This document shows, one piece after another, positions 14,296 to 28,400 of a stretch of DNA of 64,000 nucleotides (position 1 is the first letter of the stretch; each line of letters starts with the position of its first letter). The position numbers were made by a program, and so were the translations under genes. Below the pieces are notes generated by a model that saw nothing but the letters and a program-made list of their open reading frames with translations, was not told the DNA's origin and did not search any database. Location of the stretch: NCBI RefSeq assembly GCF_027744825.2, contig NC_071347.1, positions 22,424,001-22,488,000 on the forward strand. The letters run 5' to 3'. Origin of the DNA: Synchiropus splendidus. Its lineage: Eukaryota; Chordata; Actinopteri; Syngnathiformes; Callionymidae.

Positions 14296-17200
14296 AAAGG
14301 GATGGCCAAACACACTCGCTTACTACTGGAGCAATTTAGCACACACACACACACACGCACGCACGCACGCAGCCGCTCTGATTCATACAATGCCCTTTGT
14401 ACTGGAAAATGACTCTTTTCAAAGTCCCTCGGGAAATCGGTTTCATCTCCCGAAGAAGTGAAAGGACGGACGACAGTCATTCAAAAACTGGTGTTTCATT
14501 GTGGAGCAAATGGCTTTTCTTCTGGAGGATTGTAACGTATGGTTCTGAGGGAAGAGTTATCAACGTGGAGCTGTCGCCACCCCGCAGCTCTTTCAAGACT
14601 CTTGAATCCAAACGTCAATCCAGGTAGACGCTCCTCGGGGCCACTTCCTGTCTGTATACGACAGGACGTTCCGGTCATTTGCATTTGTTGGGCGATTTTA
14701 CACGGGCGCTGACACCGCCGTCCACCAGAGGGCGCTCTACGGCAACACATTTGTAAAGTTGTATGACTCACTCTCTCACTCCTTGACAGCCAAGTCAACT
14801 AGTGGTGGGTCGGTGACTGGAAGATAGCATGGCAACAACAAGGCAGGCTGAATTATTGAAGAAAAACTGGGACGTGGAAGTTGTACTGACAACGGTTCTG
14901 TTCTGTTGAATACAGTAATAACAGTCATGATTTTCTAACTCTGGTTCTGTGTGCTCTCCCTTCAGGGATGCAGCCGGTGTTGTATTCGGTCAGGGAAGCT
15001 CTGGAAGGGAGGCCGCACTGGGTCAGAGCTGGCGCCGACGTTTGTTATTACAGGTTCGTAGATAGAGATAGAGACACGTTTCGGGGTGGTGATATCGGTT
15101 GCACTGATTCTGAACTGTAAACATGTTTTTCAATGGAGCCACTTGGCTGCAGGTCTTTGTTCTGAACCTTTGACTTCAGGGTCCATTCATGCCCTGCTAG
15201 TTTACACTGTTGTAGCGATGAAGTTAGAGGCAACTCCAGAGAGAAAGGGAGCCCGAGCGGGACCTGAACACGTAGCTGGTCATGGCTTCCGGCCTCATGT
15301 GACAGTTCAGGGTCGGGCTGCCGAGGCCTTGACTGGTGCCCAAACCCCACAGCATCCGACCCACGATAGGACAGATCCCCTGGGCTGTGTGACCAACCCC
15401 TGAAGAGCAGCTAACATGGGCCCACGCAGGAGCCCTTCCACACGACCTGACTCCAGGCTGGACCCATGTCCAGGCAAAGAAACTACGGTCCTGGATTTAT
15501 CTCTTCCAATGGCCTTTGGAATGGCTCAGGTCCATCACCTTGGATGTGGATGCCATGTGCCATGCGATCGCGACCAGTGTGACAAAAGCGACAAATTTAC
15601 CTGTGAACTACACCCCGGGATTTGTGTCCACCAGTTGCAACTGCCTTTGAATGGTCTGATGGAGCCAGAGATGACGGTGTCCTTTTTGCCTTTAAAGACG
15701 AATGAAAGATGAGCGGCTACAGATCTGCATGGCTCCGCGTTCCCCCTCTGGTTTTGATGGAGACTTGACAGATGGTGGGCAAGTTGCTGCGGCCGCCCCA
15801 AGTCACATTTGATGTGGGCTCCTCGGATCATAGGCAAGCTCTAACAAGGCAGCATCTGAAACCTTGCTAGTGCAGGTCCTGCTTGAACTCTGGCACTGTC
15901 ATTACGCTCATGTCGATTAGCATTAAATGACATCCTAAGAGGTCTGAAGAAGAGAAACAAATCGACCTCAAGTCGACCTGGCCACACACTCAGACCACTC
16001 TCCCATTTCAGTGGCGACCACGCACTTCCGCCTTCCCCATTGGATGAGTCCTAGTCATAACAACATCGTTCCTCCCTCCAGAAACCACTTTTGTCCGGCA
16101 CGAGGTCGAAGAAAACCCAGCTTTTACACGCTGACTTTCACCATCACCTTCAAGCACCAGGAGGACGTCTGCTACCTGGCCTACCACTACCCGTACACCT
16201 ACTCTGCTCTGAAGGTAAGTCCGCTCCTAACCATTCCAGGATATATTCCTGACCAGGGCTCTCACCTGGCGCTACGTTCCCTCAAGTGATCCCTCAAGTT
16301 CCGGACCGCTCGGTGTAAATTCCAGTAACATGTAACATTGTGTTGGATCCTTGGAAAAATCACCTTATAAAACATGCAGCCCTGACGGAAAAGATGCACC
16401 ATGAATATTTTAACATATGGTTCTTAAAAATATGTGTTCCCGCAGACTTTGTAAATAAATGATCAGATTTTTTTCACTGTGAGCAAAAAAGCCGGAGAAA
16501 TTTGAATCCTCGTTTTATCATGAATAAAGTTTGTGTGCAAAACCACAAGATAATGTTTCAGAGGACGACAAGTGAGCCGCGCGTTCACAGCGAGATAGAA
16601 CTTACAAGAGTGGGGCTTGTTTCCCAGCAGGGAGTTTCCTGCGCAAACATTGATTCATGCCTCTTTGGAGGCGACGGTGTTTGAAAATCGCTCTCAAACG
16701 ATCATCAATTTCGATCCCGCACCTTGCGTTACACGTTTCTCTTAACTGACTTGCAGTGCACTTGAAACCCCTTATGTGGCCCCCCTCCTGACTGTCACCG
16801 TGAAGGCCTTTGCAGAACGTGAGGTGTGCCATCCCATGGCTTACCCAACCCCAGCCGCCATCTTTCTTTCACGTGACACGACGACCAAAGAGTCGGGAGA
16901 GAGTCGCGGCCAGGGAAACATGAAACCTAATGCGCCAACATGCAACAATGAAGGCTGCCTTCGGCGTCAGTATGGGACGCAAAAGGACGACAGTGGGTTG
17001 ATCGGTACGGACAAATGTCACCTGTCTCAGTGCAGGGTTGGACATTTCAAGGCCTCCGAGTGGATTCTGAAAGGGACAAGTCGCCATTGGAGCGATGCCT
17101 TACCTGAATTGGAGCATTTGGATGTCTGGATGTGGCTGTGCTTCAGGTACTCCTCTCCAGGGAGGCATCCAAAAAAAATTGGAACATTTGAACTGGCCTC

Positions 17201-19405
17201 TCTCAGTCTGGTTCTTCTTTGAGTCTCGTCCCGACGACTGAGCTCCTCATGCAATCTCCGGCTGGAGAGAAATGGAGGCCTCCTGTAGTTTGTGATGGCA
17301 GGTGACGTGAGGAGCCGAAGGGTAGACCCTGGTGAACCCCATGTCTCTTGGGTTAGGCCGTATTCCTGGAGAACAGCATGAAGAGGTCGCTGGAAAGACC
17401 AAAGTCTGTTCCTGCTGTCCCCATGCAACCCACCTGGGATAGGTGCACATTTCCGTTCCTTGTGGTTCAGTGAATAAGTGGGTCTCCTAACATAGCTGAA
17501 GGACGTTTGTCTCCATGAATCTTTGACTCAGGCTGCTTGATTTAGCAGGGAACAGTCGGCCGCAGCTCTGAAATACCTAAGACTGAGAGGAGAGGAGATC
17601 TTTAGATGACAAGGTGGCCAGGACTTGTGAGGCTCCCGAGGGCCGGATGAATGCGAGCTCAGAGCTGCATCAGGCCCACGGCCCACACTTTGCCCTCACA
17701 CGTGACGGGAGCAGAATCTCCAACTAGAAAATGACTTGATGCCCGCTGCGTTGTCTGTCGCAGGCTCACCTGAATGTACTGCAGAAGTCCGTGGACCCGG
17801 CTCAGGTGTTCTTCCAGCAGCAGGTTCTCTGCACCACTCTGACCGGGAACCCTTGTCCCGTGGTCACCATCACGGCGTGCCCGGCCAGCCGGGGCTGGAG
17901 GGACATGCACCAGCTCCGTGAGTACTCCTGAACCTACCTGAGCCACACTCTCCCAGCACCCCAGGGTGAGAGGCAGGGACACCCTGGTGGAAAGGACGGA
18001 CATGCACCGCCTCACAGTGTCAAGTTAGAGGAAACCAGAGTGCTCTCGCACAAGGATAGGAAGAGCATTCAAACTCAGGTGGAAAGTTTCCTTCTTTCAT
18101 TCATCTGTATTTTCTTAGAATCAAGAAGCAGGCAGATGCTAGCAAACATATCTGCTTAATTGCTAGCTGCTGCGCTATTACGCTGGCGATTGATATTAAA
18201 TGAGTCCGTCATGGCGCCTTCCTCCCTCTAAACTTCCCTTTGATCATCCCACAGCCGAGTCCAAGTCAATTATCCACCGGGTGAAATGACATTCATGGTG
18301 TTTGTGCGGTGCCCTGCTCACTGACTGACAGGCCGCTTCCCTCACCTTGACTCAGTCCAGGACTTCACTGACTCGCAAACCACAGCAACGTCTTCCAGGC
18401 CGAGATCCTGACTGGCAGCTGTTTCAGACTCTCTAGTTTACCAGGTCTTTGTCGTGCTTCAAGTTCACCCAGGCTTTTCTGTCACACAGTCTTTTGAGGA
18501 CTTTTAGTGAAGCGAGTCGGTTTCCAACTCACTTGTTAACCAAGTCTGTTGTCACTTCTGTTTCGTCAAGTTTAGTTCATCAATTAACAAGTCAATTCCA
18601 TAACCGAGTCAAAGTCCGGATGACCTTGGGCACTTGAAGTAGTACTTTCTAGTGAAACACCACGTCTTTTCTTGGATTCGTATTTCATCAAGTGAATGTT
18701 GGATTTATATGCAAGTCTTCTCTTTTACCTAGTCAGTTACACACCTCCGAGTTCAATAAGTTGCTGCTCGATATATTAGTTTACCAAGTCAGTTTCAACC
18801 TTTTTTGGTCTTCCTATTTAACCGAGTCATTTTCAGACCTGTTTTGGGGGGAACAGTCTTTTCCTTTCTTTCTAATATACCAAGTCACTTCTTATCCTTT
18901 CTTGTGCACCAGGTCCCCTATGGTGTTACTAGTTTAACAGATCAAGTCCCTCAACTTCTTGTTTAGTCTGAATGTTTTTTTTTACACACTTCATAGTCCA
19001 TCTAGTCATTTTTAATTATTTGCCAACAATACTAGTTAGCTGTACTTTACCAAGTATTCTTTGGACTTCCTAATTTAACAAGTCACTGTACACCATGTTA
19101 CTTTACCAGGTCCATTTCAGACTTTCAGACTAGAGCCATTTCAGCCAAGTTAATCAACTGAATTGTTTGTTTCCCAGGTCGTGGTCAAGCAAGTCATGGT
19201 CAGGCCTCATGGTTCACCGAGTCTTTTCTTAGTTTTAACATGCTAGTTTTAACTTCTGCACCAAGTCACCTTGCCTTGTTGACCAGCTCTGGTGAAGCAG
19301 CTCTTGTTGTGTCTGACTTTGTGGCGGCCGGCGAATCCTCGTCCGTTCCTTTGATGACTCCATGCCACCCAGAGCGCCGGCGACGTGTCATTGATTCCTT
19401 CTTTA

Positions 19406-19443
<38 letters not shown>

Positions 19444-22400
19444 TCTCATCCTGGCAGAGACAGATACCTCATGCTTTGTTTATTCTTCGGTGCTTAATTG
19501 AAACCCAGTGATCCTTAGCAGTTGGAAATATGGAGAAATAATTTGTTTAGCACAAAACCATATGAGATTCATCATAGCATATCCACATTAGCATAATGGG
19601 GATACATGCTAGCTCCGCTTCTATTACGCAGTGGGCAGCGGCACAAAGCAATTATGCCGTTTCTTCTCGTCATTTGACTGTGAACGCTCCGGCGGCGGCG
19701 GCGACTGAAGTGAAACCGCCGCGGCCTCCATTGATTCTCATGCATTCTAATGCGCGACAATCCAATCGGAGCGCTTGTGATCGGGAGTCGACTTCTCACC
19801 GGAGACAGGAACGTATTCATGAGTCGCTGCCAGATATGAATCGTATTAAAGAGCCGATCTCTCCTCGTCGCTCACTCTGGAGAAGATTGTCTTTTACTGA
19901 ACTTAACCTTTGTGAGGGATGAGGGCCGATTATCGGCGCCGAGCCGCGGCATCTGTCTGGAGCGACGCTGTTCCGATCGCAGTTCCACCGTCGGGGGTTC
20001 ATTTGCGGTAATGAGTGACAGGACACACGAGTCGGTCTGAATGGTCTTGGCCCGGCTTGGTCAAACCACCACCCAATTCGAGTTGAATCAGACTTCCTCT
20101 GCGCACTCTGGTTTCCTCCCTCTGCTGAAGAACATTCAGAGGTTCACTGATGATGTGTGGTAGTCTGTCTTCATAGGACCCCTCCTGGGTGTCTCCGGGT
20201 TTAGCCCCATGTAGACGTGAATGAATGAATTTAACTCGTCCTGACACTGACCAGGAGACTTGGGTCCGTCTTCTCACCTCCCACACGTCTGCTGAGAAGC
20301 TAAAGGACAAACATCTGCACATGTTGACCTGCATCTTTTGCTTTGCCAGACCTACAAGTCCATTTTGGACTTGCGTAATTTGGCCAAATCACTTTTCAAC
20401 TCTGATGTTTTCAGTACTTCCTATGCTTCCAAGTGGATTTCAGACATTCAGTCATGTTTTCTGTTCTTTTTCATTGAACCAGTCACCTCCAGAGCTCCTA
20501 GTCCATCAAGTCAATGATAGACTGGCTCGACTCACAAAAGTCAATATCAGACTTCCCAAGTTAGCCAAGTCAGTTTTTCCACATCTTTGTCTGCATGTCT
20601 GTTTCTGTCTTCTGTCCTTTTCGAGTCCAAGTCAATTTCAGACTTCCAACCAAGTCCACTTTCCAGATTACAAGTCACTTCTGCACTTATTTGTCAACAA
20701 ACTGCTTTCAAGGGAGAAAGGTGACTCCTGGTTTTCCAAGTCACTTTTCATTCATTCGACCAGGTCTATTTGAGACATTAGAAGCCACGTGTCTCCTGTG
20801 AAGGGTTCTCTGCATGTCCGTCTGGGAGGAGGCCCCGGGGCGGACCCGGTGATGCTTCGATATCCCAGCTCTACTGAAGGTAACCTCTTGACTGTAAACG
20901 CCTCACTCTCGAGATGTGGCGCCTCCAACGTGGCGCTGAAGTGGCGCCACTGTCCTCCGCCGGTGACCATAAACACACTCTCTCTGAAATGTTCACGACG
21001 ACCCTTAAACTAGTTTACAATTATCACTCCTGACCTCTGGCAGCAAACGCAATTTAGCAGCTGTCACCGGCGCCGGCGGGGACGGAGGGACTGGGGGGAG
21101 GGGGGCTGAGGACGCGGCGTCAGCACGAGGCTAATTACATCTGTGATTGAACTAATTGAACGGGCGACTGAGGCCAGGCCGTGATGACTGACAGCCAAGG
21201 TGAGCTGCGCTTCTGAGAGCTGTGCTGTCGTCTTGGTGGCAGGGAACCGGCCCTGCGTCTTCCTCACGGGCCGGGTGCACCCGGGCGAGTCCAACGCCAG
21301 CTGGGTCATGAAGGGAACCCTGGAGTTCCTGTGCAGCAGTGACCCCGTGGCGCAGAGTCTGAGGGAGGCCTTCGTCTTCAAGATCATCCCCATGCTGAAC
21401 CCCGACGGGGTCATCAACGGCACGTCAGTCCCGCCCATTTCTCCGCTCTCGTTCTCGTTTCACCTCGCCTCACCAGCGATGTGCTCGTGTCCTCCAAGGA
21501 ACCGCTGCGACGTCAACAGCGAGGATCTGAACCGGCAGTGGTCCAGACCCGACCCGGTCCTCTGTCCGACCATCTACCACGCCAAAGGCCTGCTCTACTA
21601 CCTCAACAGCATCGGGCGGACGCCGCTGGTGAGTCAGGTTCCTCATCGCCTGGGTGTGGGGCCCGATGCACTCGGGGATCTGTCCCAGATATTGGCCACA
21701 TTTGGTACGTGGATCGAGTACCAATAACAACTTCATATACGGCCCGGATATGGCACTGATCTGCGTCACATCCGGCCCAGATATGACAGTCAAACTCCAG
21801 ATAGCTGCTGACTCCGTGCTGGATAAAAGCCGCTGGTTCATTCCGGATCTGTTCGGTCCGATTCCGATACAGATTTGACGACTTGCCAGATCCAGGGGCC
21901 ATGTTGCTGGCAAAAACCAGAGAAAAAAAAAAAGTATCTATTCATGTTTCTTAGCTTGAGTCATTCGCGCGAGCATGCTCACTAGCTAAGCAGTGCTAGC
22001 CACTAAATGCTAAATCGATGAACATTGTTTGCTTCTTCTTCTTTTTTTTTGCCATTTTGTCATGAGCGTCATACCTGCTCGCTAGCACTAGACGGTCACC
22101 CGGGTGTCTGAAGAAAACAAATCAAAATAATAAAAAGAAACAAAACACAATAGAAACAATGCTAAAAAAATAAAAGTCATCAAATTTCGACTGTAAACAA
22201 GTCCGACTGATATAATGCCTTTGTTTTAGCATGAAAGTACAGCGATTTTTGTTGTCGAATACAAACTGAAAAATGAGTTTAAACACCCAGACTGACGTGG
22301 GAACGTTCCCGATCCACCGCCAGGTGTTCTGCGACTACCACGGCCACTCGCGGAAGAAGAACGTCTTCCTGTACGGCTGCAGTGTGAAGGAGACGCTGTG

Positions 22401-25400
22401 GCAGTCGGGCTCCACCGTCGACACCATCGGACTGAAGGAGGATCCGGGATACAGAGTGAGACTGGCTTTCTCCCCTCGGTGACGGCTCGTGATGTCATCG
22501 TGCGGTGATGTCACTGTCACTTCCTGTTTCACACAGTCAGGTAGAATTGTTCAAGTCAATGGAAGAAAGTGGTTAGCTCAGAGTTAGCGTGCGTCTTCAT
22601 AGAGTCACGCTTGCGGACAAATGTTTGTTTTCTTCGGTTCTCCAGCTGCTTTGCTAACATTGAATATTTATTCCATGAGAAAATATTTCGATTTGCATCA
22701 TGAACCAAGAAAAGTTCAGTGTTTTATCAGTGAAGTCCGACATTAGCTTTGACGTCAGGGGAGCTGCAGGTTGTTCACAACAAAGTAGGATTTGCGCTTT
22801 GCGAACAACGCAGCTTGTTCATGTCCAACGTCTACGCAAAGTCTTCCGGGAGCGTCTCATGTTCGCAGCAAAAGCAACCGTCTTGTCCTCAGACTAGAAA
22901 CTGAAGCGCATCAGCTGGTTTAATCGTGTAGCTTAGCATTAGCGCCATCTACTCGGAGCTGGCAGTTCAGCTGCCTGACTCAGTACTGGAGCTTGAACCT
23001 GAGTGAAGCACAGCTCTGTATGGTAACTCCGACTGTGTCTCCGCCAGACCATCGCCAAGACGCTCGATCGCATCGCGCCAGCGTTTTCCTTCAACAGCTG
23101 CAACTACTTGGTAAGAACTCAACTGCAGATACCCAAGTCATTGTTTGGCTGGTTTCTTTTGACTGTGACTCCTATTATTAGTAACATTATTGTCGCTATT
23201 ATTGTTATGATTGTATTTACGTTTTTGTAAAGTAACTCAGCTGCCTATCAATTTATTTATTTATTTATTTTTGTTCAGAGCCCACTTTTTTTTTATCAAT
23301 GTTTTAAAATTAGAATTTTAAAAAGTTTTTTAATACATTAAAAAATCTTAAAAACAAGAGACAGAATTATTTGATTCAGGGTTGATTTTTAGAAATAGAT
23401 TTTGTTTTATCTTCCTTCTTTTATGGAGTCATATTCACAGTCTGTCCCTTGCTCCAGGTGGAGAAGTCGCGCTCGGCCACGGCGAGGGTGGTGGTGTGGC
23501 GAGAGATCGGCGTGCTGCGCAGCTACACCATGGAGAACACGTACAACGGCTGCGACCAGGGGATCTACAAGGTGAGCCGGAGCATGCTCTAAAACACAGC
23601 GCAGCTTCAATAACGTATAAAAAGCTGTGTGAAAATAGCACCAGCAAATAAAATTGAAAAATCCAAAATATACAAAGGAGACAACTAAAAGTACCTCAAA
23701 GTCAACAGATAAATAAAGTGAAATTTGAATTTCTGGGTGAGTGTGTGTGAACCTGTATAGCAAAACCTGCGCTGACCGAATCTTAGAAAAGCACCTCTGC
23801 CAATAGTCCCCACAAGGAGGTGTGAGGAGTTGGGAGCTCTTGGCCGGACCCCACAAGGTGAAGCCTCAATTTTGGGGTTAAAACCTGAAAAAACCCGGGT
23901 GATTCTAGCAGGGTCTTGGTCTGGCTCAGGTGAGCCTTGTGTTTAGGGGGAGAGGCTGGGGAAAGGGTGATGTCCTGGAGAGGTCCTCGTAAAACCACCA
24001 CTGTGTGTGCGCAGGGTCTTCAGACAGGGACCAGGGAGCTGCAGGAGATGGGGATGAAGTTCTGCCACAGTCTTCTGTCTCTGACCAAAGACATCAACAT
24101 CCTGTACAAGCGGCCACTCATCACCCACGTGGACCTGGACAGCAGCCTGCTGGACCACAAGTCGCACAAGTGAGTCCCGTGCTCGGGCACACCGGCCTGT
24201 GTGGCGCGCACGGCGGAGCCATGCTGCGTGGCCACGCTGGCTCCGCCTTCATCAGCAGGTGCCAGAGGCAAGCGGGTGGCTCCGGAGAGCCCAGGCCCTG
24301 CTCCTCCACCCGCCGCCCGCCGAGCGATGGCGGCGGTGTGAGACGCCAGTTTCACCCCTGGCTCTTCCCCTCTGGAGAACAGGCCTCGTGCGTCCTCGAC
24401 CACGGGAAAATAAGCAGCGCGCGCTGCTCTGCCGCTGCTGCTGAGGCGCCGCGGCTCCTTACTCTGTTCTCATCTCTTTATTTCTGCTCCTGCTCAAGCA
24501 CTTTCTCATTTCACATATATATCTATATATATGTTAGAGGTGGGATTCCATTAAAAAATAATCTAGTTACTTAGAGAATTTGTGAGGAATTAATCTCAAT
24601 TAATCACAGTTTAATGGTAGAAGAATATTTGCCACAATAAGCCACATTTGTCAATGTGAATGGATGTGGTATATGACTGAATCAAATGATGGAGCCAAAC
24701 ACAACAGCACAATAAACCACCATGGTGTCTATATTCAAGTTTTTAAATCTTCAGAGTGGTGGAAACCCTGGACATTGTGCAGTGAAAAACCTCCCTGAAC
24801 CAAAGCAACAGATGCTTTTGTTTGCTTTGGTTCAGGGAGGATTCCTCCATGTTTGTTGTTGTTGTTCTCATCCTAGCTGCCACGTGTCTGCTGCATCAGT
24901 GGGATCAGTGGAGCAGCAACTCCTGCACTGACAAAGGTTCTGTGTTGTCTTCAGAGCACACTGTTCAATTGAATTGAAGTAAATTTTTATTTATTTTTCT
25001 TTATGTGGATTTTTCTTTTTTTTTTTTGCTTAATTTAGGAGACTGTTTTTCTTTTGTTTATTTTTCAGATGCTCAGATTTATTTTATTCTTTTGTTTTAA
25101 AAAAAGCTTTTCTTTTTATTTTATTTTTGATTTTAACTTTTTTTTTTTTCTCCTACTCAAGCACTTTCTTGTCAAGTTTGTCGTATATGTCAAATGATTT
25201 ATTTACTCGAAAATTTATCATTTTTTAATATGGATTTTTCTGGGGGTTGGACAAAATAATTTTATATAATTTATATATATAATATTATTTTTATATAATA
25301 TTATTTTTTCCTGTATGTTTTTCTTTTGTTTATTTTTCTGACGCTCAGCTTTATTTTATTCTTTGTTTTTAAAAAAAACATTCCTTCTTTCTTCTTTTCT

Positions 25401-28400
25401 GGAAACTCTTATGGTTTCATGTGGATTTTCAGGGTCATTTAAGAAAAAAAATCATAAATTTGTTTTGTCTTTTGACATCCAAAGCTGAGGATGAGATATT
25501 TATATTTTTAGCAGTGTAATTACTGAAATAATCCCAAAATAATTATCGTCATATGAAACTCCCCCTGCTGGACTGTCAGATTCTTCTTTTTGATTTATGC
25601 TCTTCAAGAGTGAAGACCCACCTGAAGTCCACGTCCCGTGTTTGAGGCTCGCGCTCGTCACAGCTGCTGAGTCATCAGCAAACCAAGTCACCTCCATTCC
25701 GAGTCCTCGCGGCTCGGTTTGGTGACTCGCAGCTGCCGATTGATTTCTCCCGCGCTCACAAACATCCATCATAAACTCCCTCCAGTTGTAGCCGCGTGGT
25801 TGTCCTTCATCAACACGTGCAGCGTAGATTGATGACCTTCGCTGAATATAGAAACGCACCCCGTAACGATTGTTGCGTCGCTTGTTTGTTTGCTGCGACC
25901 TGGAATGTTTGTGCACTAAATAATATGAATGCCGTGTCAATGCTCCCTCACCAGAAGCTTCTCTCCCAGCAGCAGCAGCGAGAGGTTTTCCACTGTCGGA
26001 TTCTTGCTTTTGAGTTACGGTTAGATTCTTTAACATTCTCTCTTTCATGTTAGATTATCTCCTCTGTTCTTCTCAGACTAAGATTATCTCAACTCAGACT
26101 TTGTTCTCTGGTTAAATTCTCTGCAACTGATGCGGTTGAATCGCAGGTGTTGGACTCTCCCTTTATTGTCCGCCGATCTTCTGATTCTCTGGTGTGGGAT
26201 TGTCTCCTTGGTCGCTAGCTTTAGCTGCTGTTCTCCAGTGTTAGATTCTCTCGAGTTAAAGCTCTCATTTTTGTCTAGCCAGTTGCTGTAATCCACGTGG
26301 CTACATTCAGATTCTAGTTTTTGAAGGTAACATTTCTGGTTTCCGAGAACACGAAGCTGAAACATGGCTTTCCGTCCCGTGGAGGTGAGAGAGAGAGAAA
26401 ACAAGCCCTCTGGAGCTGAACTCTGTGGCTCCGCGACAGCAGGGCAATGACAGCGGCCATTCTGGCGCTGATGTCTTTATGTCGGCCGACGCCCGTCCTC
26501 GCCACTCTCCCCCGGAGAGCCGGCCTTTCTCTGGGACTTTGAAAAGGAAACACTTTGAACCGTGGCTCAGAATCATGTACCTGAGCGCCGCTGTGAAATC
26601 TGAAATGCGGCGCCGACCCTGTTCTGGTCGAGCGTGTCGCCGCACTCCAGGTTTCTACTCCTTTCACTCGAAGCGAGTTCCAGCCCGCCGTGCTCGCGAT
26701 GACAACATTAATCGCTGATAAACCATTTTACAATTCTCAGCTGCGATCGAGGGGGCAGCACCTGAAAGAAAGAGGCCCAAACACCACGGTTCTAGTGTGC
26801 GGAATTCATTTCACTCCCTGACCTCCACTAGGAGGCGTGCGTCTGTGCAGGCGGACGTGAGAGCGACGTCAGGGAGCACCTCTGGGAGGAAAGCGGAGCT
26901 AACACTATGGAGAGCTGTTGAGCTAAAGTGTTTGTCGGAGGATTAACTGCGACACTTGTCGGGTAATAACCGTTGACGTGGCGACATTATTGATGGTGGA
27001 GCGAGCCGCTGTCGGGCACGCGGCGCTCGCACGTGAGCCCCGCCGCATGTTGAAGGCTCTCTTTGGAGGCCGCTTCATTTGCCCAGCGTGTAAACAAAGA
27101 GCCTTCTGGATGCTGCAGTCACACGGCGGAGCGTGGACTGCACAACTGGACGGTCTGTCCGGCCTCATCCACATTCACGGCACACGGCAAATGAGTGGCG
27201 GTGATCAGTATGCTAGACGCACCTCTGCTTACCCTTCTGTCTTTCACCCACGCTCATCCTGCCTCCCCCCCTCCTTCCTACAGCTCCCCCTTCTCTCTTT
27301 CTACATCTCCGTTTCAATCCACTCTGTTTCCTCTCCGTTTCTCTGGGCCGCGCTCAGAGCCACATCTGCATGCCGGCGGCATCGCCCGCGTCCCAGCAGA
27401 GTCTTTCACAGTGTCTGCATGATCTCATTCCACCTACAGGACACACACACACGCACAGATTATAATTCCATTCCACCTTGAGCTTCATGCCGCCAACATG
27501 AACTATAACTTCAGAATATCTATTGCGACTCCAAACTCTTCAGCCATTCGCGTCCCGTAGATGAACTCTGACCTTTCACTGGAGCAGGAAGTTGCTTCTC
27601 TTCACGGGCTCCATCGCTGAAGTCAACATCATTTTGAAGTCAGTTATTCTGGCATGCGCCACCTAGTGGGCAGCACGTATATTGATGTGTCTTCAAAAAT
27701 ATATCTCTCGTTTTTTTTTAACTTTTCCTTGGCAAATTTCAATGTTATGACAATGTTACAACTGACCAGATCCTGACGCCCTCTAGTGGTCGTCACATCA
27801 ACCCAACACAATAACCGGAGAATGTATTTCAGGAAAAGTGACATGATTTCGGCGGTGGACCGCAGGCTCGGGCGCATCCAGTCATGTGACCCGCTGTGAA
27901 CCTTCTTGAAACGCGACATTCCATCGACTGAACTAAATCGACGTTCATGTGACAAAATGTGGCCTCGTCTGAAGGTTCACTCCTTCTCTCTTCTCCCTCT
28001 TCTTCACTCCTCCTGTGTGTGTTGGTCTAGCTCCCTCCTGCCACCTGCTGCCCGATGGTGTTCTTTGCTGTGTTCTACACAGGTAGAATACATGCAGGGC
28101 AATAATATTGGACACAAAGACCTGTGGGGATGAAAGTGCCTCTGGTGGTCTGTGTTCAAAGTAATTTAATTTTTATTTTATTATTATTATTTTGTTTTTA
28201 TAAAACCATCATCTCCTTTTGATATTGAACATTTGTCTCATTTTTTAATGCAATTTTTACGGCATGTCATTTTTAGTTTTCTGTTAATTAACAATCAATG
28301 TTTAAATCAATCCGTGTTTGTATTTAGTTTTTAAGTAAAACAACATATTTACATTCAGAGAATAACTGAAACACACCTTGGAGATAAACAGGTGAGAATT

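Larger units (their letters stand above)
13346..14965. other. agbl1 intron with compound CA array
   Basis: Holds the 14104-14371 repeat array and a CTCF-like site at 14722. Otherwise no feature seen. Confidence 0.5.
17918..21242. other. agbl1 intron of 3.3 kb with degenerate repeats
   Basis: Holds two blocks of CAAGTC-type degenerate repeats, a (GT)n run at 19409-19442 and a CpG-containing block at 19560-19920. No exon supported. Confidence 0.6.

Noticed and set aside
20225..20773. 182-codon plus-strand frame
   Set aside because: It runs through the degenerate CAAGTC repeat and has no recognisable domain.
25500..26718. Several 90-180-codon frames in the last agbl1 intron
   Set aside because: They overlap on both strands with no homology and no correct-phase splice sites.
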